64,000 nucleotides of DNA, taken from contig CM055895.1 in NCBI GenBank assembly GCA_029582155.1, forward strand, positions 22,766,462 through 22,830,461, read 5' to 3'. The stretch is from Panopea generosa (Eukaryota > Mollusca > Bivalvia > Adapedonta > Hiatellidae). The position numbers and the translations under genes are program-made. Shown piece by piece: positions 12,501 through 24,500 of the stretch; position 1 is the first letter of the stretch, and every line of letters begins with the position of its first letter. The notes under the pieces were generated by a model that saw only the letters and a program-made list of their open reading frames with translations, had not been told where the DNA came from and did not search any database.

Positions 12501-15500
12501 ATGCAGGTAGGCATATGAAAACGGAGTTAATTAATATTGACAGCATTACATTATTGCGTTAACTAAGTTTGTGGGTATTTGATTTTGTTGGCTTCCCATG
12601 AAATCCACGAAAATTAGTACCCCACGAAAATGAATGATTTCACAGTATTTGTCACAGAAGTACAAATTTGATTGAGACTGATGACAAATCCAAGTAAATA
12701 AAAGTTATCTAACTTACAAAATTGAAAACATTAACTGCAATATTTTGTATGAAGTTTCAATCAAATACATGCAGTGACTGCTGAGTTCTAAAACTTCTAA
12801 TTAAAACAAAGGCCCTTATTTGCAAAAAAATCTGGCAAGAGTTTTCCGACTTAATTAATTAAGTTGATTCATGACTACAAAGCCATATGTAAAGTTTCAA
12901 TCAAATGAACTACACGGTTGATGTAATACGGACTTGACTGTACTTGCATGCAAAACTTTAACAAGAATTTCCAAGTCAAACAAAGGCAATAATTTTCATT
13001 ATATTCATGCAAGAGTTATCTAACTTAGTTATTATAGTAGGGTTGATGACTGGGAAGGCTTGTGTAAAGTTTCAATCAAATACATTGAGTGGTTGGTGAG
13101 ATATAGACTTGATGGTACTTGTGTGCAAAACTTTAACCAGAATTTCTAAGTCAAACAAACAAGGGCAATAATTTTCATTATATTCATGCAAGAGTTATCT
13201 AACTTAGTTATTGTATTAGGGATGATGACTAAGATGGCTTGTGTAAAGTTTCAAGGCAATACATGCAACAGTTACTGAGATAGGGACTTGCATGCAAAAC
13301 TTTAACCAGAATTTCTAAGTCAAACCAGGGCAATAATTTGTATTATATTCAGGCAAGAGATATCTTACTTAGTTATTGTAATAGGGTTGATGACTAGGAA
13401 GGCTTGTGTGAAGTTTCAAGGCAATACATGCAATGGTTACTGAGATAAGGACTTGCATGCAAAACTTTAACCAAGGTGTGACGCTGACACCTGGGTGAGT
13501 AGAAAAGCTCCCTTTATTCTCCGAATAGTCAAGTTAAAAAACAAGTCAAAGATGAGATCTTAGAAACACTTAAATTATTATTGACTTAATATCTTTTAAG
13601 AATTGACAATACAAGGTAGCATTGTGTACAATTTACTAATTGAAACATACACTTACTTTTGTACATCTTTTTTTGTTGCATCCAACATCATGATGACTAA
13701 ATCTGCTGTCCGTGCCACGGCTATAACCTGTCTACCTCTGCCCTTACCTAACACATAAGTTAAACGTTTAACATAGAAAAATGAAAAGAAAAAAAACATT
13801 CACAATTATACAGTATAATTATTAAACAATTTTATGTTCTTATATTTTCAATCTAACAGTTCCTATATTTAACTTTTCAATGGATTTCATTTTTACATGG
13901 ATTTTCGCTTGTTCACAAATGGCAGATGTTTTTTACTATCAATTTAAATTCTTTTTACCATAATCCTCAAGTTTATTTGTTATGTCAGATAACCATTTAA
14001 ATGTATACCACATACTGATACAAGTAATGTTAAAAATTACATTTTGCATATTAAACTAGAAATGTGTCCACAGGACATGGATACCCCTGCTATATGTTAG
14101 TTAATTTTATAAAAAAAAATCAAGTTGATAAAGGGTCGGTATTCCTGTAAAATTTGACTGAAACTGACAAAAATCAAAACTTGACCTGTGCATTTTCATT
14201 ATACAGCTGCACACAAGATATTAATTAATTGCAAACACACTGACTTTTCTAAAGGAGTTATTCAACAGAAACCAAATTTGATGGATTGGTGCACAGACAG
14301 ATTATTTATGCATACAAACACAAAATAAAAGTATGACATACCTGAAGCAGCTCCCTGGATGATTCCGGGTAAATCAAGAAGTTGAATGTTTGCACCATTA
14401 TACTGAAATTAGATACAAATTACGAACATAGACACTTTCTCTATACACAAATCATGTTGATAAACCTGCAGCAACTGACTGTGGTTTTAACTTTCTGTCC
14501 AATGTTTATATATCAGTGAGCTACATGTAGATGAGGGACAATAATTTTGTAAACTTTATAAAAGTTCAAGTGCCTGCTGTATGGGCTGAATGACTGTTCT
14601 ACACTGATCATGATATTTTATAAACATGTAACACTGTGCTACAAATGAAGATAATATTTCCATTTTCAAGTATAAATAAAATAAATATTATTTTAAATCT
14701 CAATTTACACATGTAAGGCCAAAGATGGATGGCAAATTCTAGGGAATGATGACAAGATGACAGAAGGCACATTATTTCAGAATGTTACTCACATGCGATA
14801 AGGTTCTGTAGGTAAAATAACAAGGGTGTCCTCCATGGTTAAGTGGTCTAAGGTCCAATATCACTTATCTCTCACTGCTCAGGTGGTAGGTTCAAGTCCT
14901 GCTCACTCCCAAATCATTATGTGAGAAAGTTTGCCAGTTACTTGTGGAAGGATGGTGGTTCTACTCAGATCCATTCTGAGGTCTTCCTCCACCAGTAAAA
15001 CTGGATATGCCATATATATCCTAAATTGTGTTGAAAATTGTATTAAACGCCATTCCCCCCAAAAAAAGGCCAGAAACACTAAGTATTAAACAGCTATGTC
15101 ACACTACAAAGAATGCTACAGAATACATGTATGTCTGTATGTAATTACTAGTATATATTTGTTACCTCTATCACACCTGGTATACAGGTAAGTGTGGTAA
15201 ACTCATATGAAGCACTTTCACTCTGGGTCGACGTCACTGTATTCAAAAAGGTGGACTGAAAACATAGCATATGTAGATTTTAGTATTAAACACAATAACA
15301 TTTTACTGTTTACATACAAATGTTGTTGTTGTTCAGACTTGTTTTCAAACATTTTAATTGATGCCACTAAAATTGCTGATAAACAAACTAAATCTTTTTT
15401 TACGTTGCGTATTTTAATGTACATAGAAAGCAATAAAAGTAAATCAACATCGTTTTTGCTGGTAACTTTACTGACAACAGATGACAATATTCAGTAAGTT

Positions 15501-18500
15501 TAAGATAATATTCAGGAAGCTTTTCTGAATTATCTTTTTTTATTATGACCAGAATATCCAGTTAGGTCCATTTTTTCGAAATACTCATGTATGTATTATA
15601 TTTGTCTCAACACTCGAATATTGTAGAAATCTTTCACTAATTCTTTCACACAAATCCAGAAAATTAAGATGATTGTGGCCACTGCTAACAACTTTCAATG
15701 CATGGAAAGGTATTCTTTAGTCACTATTGTGAAATCAATGAAATGTTTTGGTTATGTATATATAAGTCCTTTAACTTTTTTTTAAACTTGAAATAAGACA
15801 GTATTTCATATATCATCAGTACTAAGTTGTTGAGATAAACTGGTTCCAGTTTCACAAAAGGTGATCATGATTTTAGACTGACTCATGAAAATCTACATTT
15901 GGTTTCATTGGCACTAAGAATATTAAAGTAACCAGTCAAATAAATTTTTTAAGTATTTAAATAAAAGTTAAAAAAATAAAAATATTTGTGAAACAGGATG
16001 CTAATCAAGTTAGATTAAACAGTTTCTGATTGGTCACACAATCCAATTATCACACCCTTTACCTTGCCAACAGATGGGAAACCAATAAGAGCAACCCGGG
16101 CATCTCCAGATTTCATAACATCAAAGCCTTCACCCTGTAAATATATACTGGTAATATAAACATAAAATACATCTTTATATTCCATATAAATGAAATACAC
16201 CACAATTGGTGCTTTTTGTCATATTTTATTACATGATAAACAGTAGAATTTTGTTGACTCGAACACGGAAGGCTGGAACACCACAAATAGGTAAATCTGG
16301 CTCCAGCTGAAGTACTTTTTCAACGTATATCCATGTACATGTATGGTATAATGTTGAACAATACTTGGCTCAAACAACTCTAAACTCAAACTCCAGTCCC
16401 GTCGGGTTCAAGCCGTCTACTGTATACTGATATCTTTATAAAATTTATTTATTTTCTCAAATGAATTGTGGATTTATGCCTCAACAACACAAAAATATCA
16501 CTCAACACCTCGGAGGATCAATGTGTCGTGTGCCTTCATGATTCATGTACTTTTACATGTAGCACCTTGATGCGGTGTGCCTTCATGTTTCATGTACATA
16601 TACATGTAGCACCTTGATGCGGTGTGCCTTCATGTTTCATGTACATATACATGTAGCACCTTGATGCGGTGTGCCTTCATGTTTTATGTACTTATACATG
16701 TAGCACCTTGATGCAGTGTGCCTTCATGTTCCATGTACATATACATGTAGCACCTTGATGCGGTGTGCCTTCATGTTTCATGTACTTACACATGTAGCAC
16801 CTTGATGCGGTGTGCCTTCATGTTTCATGTACTTATACATGTAGCACCTTGATGCAGTGTGCCTTCATGTTACATGTACTTTTACATGTAGCACCTTGAT
16901 GCTGTGTGCCTTCATGTTTCATGTACATATACATGTAGCACCCTGATGTGGTGTGCCTTCATGTTTCATGTACATATACATGTAGCACCCTGATGCGGTG
17001 TGCCTTCATGTTTCATGTACTTATACATGTAGCACCTTGATGCGGTGTGCCTTCATGTTTCATGTACATATACATGTAGCACCTTGATGCAGTGTGCCTT
17101 CATGTTTCATGTACTTATACATGTAGCACCTTGATGCTGTGTGCCTTCATGTTTCATGTACTTATACATGTAGCACCTTGATGCGGTGTGCCTTCATGTT
17201 TCATGTACATATACATGTAGCACCTTGATGCGGTGTGCCTTCATGTTTCATGTACATAAACATGTAGCACCTTGATGCGGTGTGCCTTCATGTTTCATGT
17301 ACTTTTACATGTAGCACCTTGATGCTGTGTGCCTTCATGTTTCATGTACTTATACATGTAGCACCTTGATGCAGTGTGCCTTCATGTTTTATGTACATAT
17401 ACATGTAGCACCTTGATGCAGTGTGCCTTCATGTTTCATGTACTTATACATGTAGCACCTTGATGCTGTGTGCCTTCATGTTTCATGTACATATACATGT
17501 AGCACCTTGATGCAGTGTGCCTTCATGTTTCATGTACATATACATGTAGCACTTTGATGCAGTGTGCCGTCATGTTTCACGTACATATACATGTAGCACC
17601 TTGATGCAGTGTGCCTTCATGTTTCATGTACTTATACATGTAGCACCTTGATGCTGTGTGCCTTCATGTTTCATGTACATAATACATGTAGCACCTTGAT
17701 GCTGTGTGCCTTCATGTTTCATGTACTTATACATGTAGCACCTTGATGCGGTGTGCCTTCATGTTTCATGTACATATACATGTAGCACTTTGATGCGGTG
17801 TGCCGTCATGTTTCACGTACTTATACATGTAGCACCTTGATGTGGTGTGCCTTCATGTTTCACGTACATATACATGTAGCACCTTGATGCAGTGTGCCTT
17901 CATGTTTCATGTACATATACATGTAGCACCTTGATGCTGTGTGCCTTCATGTTTCATGTACTTATACATGTAGCACCTTGATACTGTGTGCCTTCATGTT
18001 TCATGTACTTATACATGTAGCACCTTGATACTGTGTGCCTTCATGTTTCATGTACTTATACATGTAGCACCTTGATGCGGTGTGCCTTCATGTTTCATGT
18101 ACATATACATGTAGCACCTTGATGCGGTGTGCCTTCATGTTTCATGTACTTATACATGTAGCACCTTGATGCGGTGTGCCTTCATGTTTCATGTACTTAT
18201 ACATGTAGCATTTTGATGCTGTGTGCCTTCATGTTTCATGTACTTATACATGTAGCACCTTGATGCGGTGTGCCTTCATGTTTCATGTACATATACATGT
18301 AGCACCTTGATGCGGTGTGCCTTCATGTTTCATGTACATATACATGTAGCACCTTGATGCTGTGTGCCTTCATGTTTCATGTACATATACATGTAGCACC
18401 TTGATGCTGTGTGCCTTCATGTTTCATGTACATATACATGTAGCACCTTGATGCGGTGTGCCTTCATGTTTCATGTACTTACACATGTAGCACCTTGATG

Positions 18501-21500
18501 CGGTGTGCCTTCATGTTTCATGTACATATACATGTAGCACCTTGATGCAGTGTGCCTTCATGTTTCATGTACTTACACATGTAGCACCTTGATGCGGTGT
18601 GCCTTCATCTTTCATGTACTTTTACATGTAGCACTTTGATGCTGTGTGCCTTCATGTTTTATATACTTACACATGTAGCACCTTGATGCTCTCTTCGGTG
18701 TCTATTTGTTGCAAACAGGAAGGAAAAACCTAGACTCACTGAACATGTACAAAATATCTAACTAACATGTTACATTGCAGTTTAAATGAACTATATTAAC
18801 CAACTGAATTTAATTTGCCAGTGAAACATTTGCAGCTTGACTGAGGTAAAACTAATAATGTAATTTTCTTTATCATAATTAAGTGTAAATAATTCTAGAT
18901 TAGTAAGGAAATGAGTGGTAAGAAATGGTGTTTACCGCTATTTTCAACACATTTCAGGTTTTATATGGCATATTCAGTTTAAAAGGCGGAGGACGACCAC
19001 AGAATGAATCCGAGCAGGACCACCATCTTTCTGCAAGTAACTGGCAAACTTTCTCACATTAAGTTTATGTGGACTAAGATGTGAGAGATCTCGAAATGGC
19101 ACTTTAATAAAACACCCTGCCTTCCGTGAAATGTATTAAAAGGATACATGGCAGTATTGAAATTGATTTTAATCAATATAATCTTTATACCTATGAAAGT
19201 TTATTAAATTAACAATCTCCAAATGCTACTATCGGTATGACATATTTAAGAAATTATTAACATTTTTTGTAAATCTAGTGGTGCAATACTTGTTTTGGAA
19301 TCAACATCTCCATCGATTCATTCCGTATCAAGATCATAAAATCTGATATGATATGAAGATATCATACACCTTTTGCATTAGATGACAACAAAACTTACAA
19401 ATGTACAAAACAGGATCCTCTTTAATAATTTAACAGAGTTATGCCCCATTCCAAAATAAAAAACTTAGGTAGGAATCTGCATACTTAATTTTCAGAAATA
19501 ACTTGTTAAATGAAATTTATCTGAGAGATTAAAAAAAGACTAAGAAAATTTATCAAATTACTGTGTGCCAGTTTAAGTTTTTTAAGTTAACCGTACCTTG
19601 GCCCCTGATTTTCCTGTTGGTTCCAGCAGCTGCTGCCTATATTTGGCAAGCTTGGCTTTAAGTAACCCAAGATGGTACTCAGTGGCTGAAAAAAAAAAAA
19701 TTTCAGTTAATTCAAAACTGTATTTGATCTTCTTTGCAAGTTAATGTCACTATCATCTTTTTAATGCTACCTCTACCTCTGAACGCAAGCAACAGCGTCC
19801 CCAGGAAGACTGGGACATCCCCCTCCTCTCCACCCTATAGGAGAACCTTCATGAACTACGTCAAGGCCAGTCTTCTCAGCATGTCTAACAAGAAGTACAA
19901 GACGGCAAGGAGGGACATCAACAAGGTGCTGTCTTACCTCATGCTGGTGGACAGTGACGAGGAGGACATGGAGATACCGCCCATGAGGCCAACCCTGGCA
20001 AACCCCAAAATCCTTCAGCCAGTGCGGCCATGTTCAGCACCTGTTGTGGAGAACAATGCACACCTTTACGATGATCTTAACATCGGATGGGTGGTGCTGT
20101 ATTGTGGTCAGCAAAACCTGGAAGCAGTTTGCCAGAATACCAAAGGCATTTTCAACAACCCTCCTGACTCGGGACAGTCTGTAATTGAAGATCCTCTCTT
20201 CCCCTGTAAAACCATGCAGGGTGTATGGCTTTATCATGTACTTACGTAGGCCAAACACGTCATCACTGACAAAGAAATATGGCACATCCTTGTAGTCATT
20301 AGGAAGAGGATCTTGAGCAGGGAAGCCAATGGTTTTATCTTCAGCCATTTATTTGAGTTCAGACTCATTGCAGATCTGGGCATCAGATGAGGCTCTGGGA
20401 CTACCCACATCTGCCCAGAGGAACTTGTATTTCGAATCTACCAGTACCATACGCACAATGGAGTAGAACCCCTTGTAATTGTAGTACACGGAACCACTCT
20501 TTGGAGGAGCCTTGCAGGCAATGTGCTTGCCATCAAGGGCACCACAGGTATGTGGGAAGTTCCACTTCTCCATGGACTGGTCTGAGATCTCATGCCAGCC
20601 TTTAGGGGTTGTGGGGCAGGTCATTGCCTCGTCCAGGTACTCGCCAATGATGGCATGGCAGACTTCTCTCATGGCCAGTGACTGGGTGTTGTGGGGTACT
20701 CGGTCCCAGAGGAGAGATGGCGCAAAGTAATGGCAATTACTCCCTGTACCAGGTTCTTTGTTTGGTGATCCTGGGACCAACTCATTGTATCAGCTCCTCG
20801 TACATCTCTGGAGGCATTCTGAGGAAGTTCTTGAAGGCCCTCCAGTCCTTTCTGTGGAGCTTCACCAGCAGCTGGTCATACATGCCAAACTGACGACGCC
20901 TGCTGATCCATGGTCTCACCCAGATTGCTCGAGGTCTTCTTCTTCTATTTCTACTCCTTCTGGCCTGGATCTGATGAAGTGCCAACTGGGTCACCTGGTT
21001 CTGGTGTAGAGGACGGCTATTTGATAATCCTGAATCCACAGGTCCGTCATCCTTGGTGACAAATGAAGGAATGACAGGCTGGTAGTCTGTGCCCCTATTT
21101 ATATGCAAAATGCACAATGGTAAAAGTATGGTACTTCTCCGTTGGTATTCGGTAGTACTAGGGTATCAAATCGGTACCAGTATGGTACACACTGAGGCCA
21201 CCGGAGAACCATTGATCCATTACGGGGTGCTACCCATGCTCTACCGACATTAATGAAGCCATACCGGAGTACAGCTGTTGTATTGCCGTTGTAGTCCCGT
21301 TGCTCATTCCGGCAGCGCAACAGCGGAAATTTTTGAGCATGTTCAAAAACCTCTACAGTCGCCTGCTGTTGCTAAATTTTTTGCCAATGTTCTGACGATG
21401 TGCTACAGTTCTTAGTGATGTAATACCGTTGCGCTGCCATACTAGTACCGATCCCCGAAAATCGCCAAATTTGTGCTAGGTGTGACAGGCCCTTTAGTGG

Positions 21501-24500
21501 TGAGGGGTAAGTGATAAAAAAAAAAGACTTATTTACATAGTGTAAATGGTAAAAAAGTGGTTTGGGTAAGGTATTTGGATTGTTCAGTTTCAGAGTATCA
21601 TTTTCTAAATCAGTCATATCATAGTGATGTTGCTTGTCTCCATTTAAAGATTTTTTAATTTGCATCTCCTGAGAAGTAGTACGTAATGCTCATTTATAAA
21701 TAAATGTTTCATTAACTTATTTCAACTTCTTTGTGATATGGCACAGGTGTCTGTGATTTTTCCAATATATAAATTGGTCTAGCACAATAAGGCGTTATGG
21801 ACAGCAGCATAGTTATCCAAATAATAAAAAGGGCTGTCCATCCAATCCTTATTTAAAGCCTCATTAAACTTCCGAAATGCACACTTTTTGATAATAACAA
21901 AAATGATTGTAATCAAATGTGTTTATAGTATTGCTTAAACCATTCCTGTAGACCCCTTACTGACTGTTTTTTAAAACAAAAGAGAAAATAAATAACTTCG
22001 ATCAAAATGTGTATTTCTTAGACCAGTGGACCAAACTTTTAACTTTTGTTTACATTTTTGTAATTCCCGAATGACTCAGCTGTTTTCTGACTGTACCTCC
22101 GTTAGTGTTAGGAAGTACACAAATAGTTTAGTTTAATAAACTTATTTATTTTACTTCGATTGTGAAACAAGTTCTTACAACTTAGACAAATCACGCTCGA
22201 AGTCTTCCTCTTTAGAACCAGTACTAAACATATACGGAAAAGTGTCTTGCTCAAGGAACACCACACATAGCCGTAGCTGAGGATCGAACCCACAACCCTC
22301 CGATCATGGGTTCAATGCTCTACCACTGGACCACGTGCTCCACAAATGAATAAATACTGCAGTAGTAGTACCATTAGATAAGGGGTTCATTAACAAGATT
22401 AGAAAAGTTATGGCTTCACTAATATTATTTATTGGTATTGGGTTTTCTTTTTTTTTTAAAAATATATTGATGTCTAAAATAAAACTATCAAACGTAGTAT
22501 GCATCATATTATTTATACGCACTGAAAAACAATGAGTAGGGAATACTAGTTTGGTCTAGTAATTCTTGCTCAGAATCCTCCCTTGCATGAACGCGTGATA
22601 CTATCGCATGCGCTATTTCGTCACAAATCACTTTATCAGAGTCAATATTGAGAGGCTAACAAGGGTGGTTTGTTTAGTACAGTTATTAAAAAAGTTATTT
22701 TATTTTTAATTTTATATGAACGATTCGTCGCTTATGTGCAACAAATTAGATTCCAGTTCATTAATACACTGAGGGGAATAAAGGGGATGTTCTTAAAAAC
22801 TATCTAACTGCAAGCGGTTATTGATCACATCCCCTATAGTTCCCCATATAGTTCTCTCTGAAGTGAATTGATCATATATTACCGACTGACGCGTTTCTGA
22901 ACAAGGATTTCTGCGAAGGGTGTTTATTGGAAAGAGATGAACATTAATTTGTAAACAAAACCCGTTCTTAATTGTGTATTAATAATGTGCTTTATATTTA
23001 TTTTTTCATTTGCAAAGTCTCTCAGTAATCAAATAAACATGTATTCCATCATCTGGAAGAATAAAACTGACTTTTAAAAATTAAAACTAAAAACAACCTT
23101 TTCAGAAGTTTAATGAGCCTTTAAACAGTAAATAAAATGCTAGAAGAAATCTAGACCAGAAGAATATTAAATAATAGAGTGCCTTCTGAGTTGGAAGTGA
23201 CTGCCCCTAACATAACAGAATGAATATCAATAGAAATATTATATTAGTGGTTATATTGTTTTTTGTTGATTCTACATTTATTGCAAAATATGATTAATCT
23301 TAAATCTACTGAACTTAAATCCCAGATTCATCAAATCCATCACATGTATGATGAAGCGTTTGTTTGAACACAGTTACCAGGTCAACATCTCTGTTTTTCC
23401 TTTCATTTAAACTGTTAAATAAACTGATAAATTGATAACACCTCAGACATCACCATCGGATAGTGGGAGTTCTTAAGCTTCTTTCAAACATACAGACAGC
23501 TAAAGCACCAGGCCATGACACTATAACCAATATGGTACTAAAGGAATGACGATTATGTGCACCCCAAACTAGCTGCTGGAATCACCTTGATCTTTCAGAG
23601 ATCACTTGAAACAGCCATACTGTCAAGGGACTGGTTGAAAACAAACATCGCACAAGTATTCAAGAAGGGAGACCAGAAAACTATAGACCAGTGTCCTGAG
23701 CATGATCCTGGAACACATTGTCTGCAATCACATGCTAAATCACTTTGACTGCCATTAAATCAAGACAGACCTCCACCATGGCTTCCCCACTGGTTATTCC
23801 TGAGAAATACAGCTAGCAACTACAATAGAGGACCTTTCTACAAACCTAGATAAAGGCCTACAGACAGATGTCATCATCCTTGATTTCTCCAAGGCTTTTG
23901 ACGGGATACCACACCAAGAGTTACTCCACAAGCTGGATGCATATGGAATGAGAGGCAGGGTCCATAAATTGATAGAAACATTTCTCTGCAACAGACAGAT
24001 GACAGTGGTAGTCGAAGGCGTATTTTCCAGAGCTGTACCAGTTGACTCAGGAGTTTTCCAAGGAACTGTCCTTGGCCCCCTTCTGTTTCTATGCCATGTG
24101 AATAACATGTCAGAAGCTGTGAAATTGACAATAACTATAATATGTCTCTTTGCCGACAGCTACCTTCTGTACTGGGTCATCCGTAATATCAAGGGCAACT
24201 TAGCACTATAATAGGACCTAAAAAACCTTGAGGACTGGACTTCAATACTGAGAAGTGCTACATACTACGATTGAATTCTAGGACATCCCATTTCTACCAG
24301 TTAGAAAACACTAGGGTTCCTTTGCCCCTGTCAGGTCGACATTAGAATTTGGAGCGATCATTTGTAATATATTCCTCAAATCTGACATAGACAAGCTTGA
24401 GAGAATACAAAGAAAGACTGCCTGTTTCATCTGATGATTACCAGAGTCTACAGGACAAGGACTCCTGGCCATGTCACAAGTATGCTGAAGAACCTGGATC

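Noticed and set aside
15207-15497. Overlapping open frames around DRG2 exon 4
   Set aside because: One only shadows the exon on the other strand; the other reads through the intron with no similarity.
16505-18700. CRISPR-like array
   Set aside because: Units are contiguous 47-bp repeats without unique spacers, in the intron of an animal gene.
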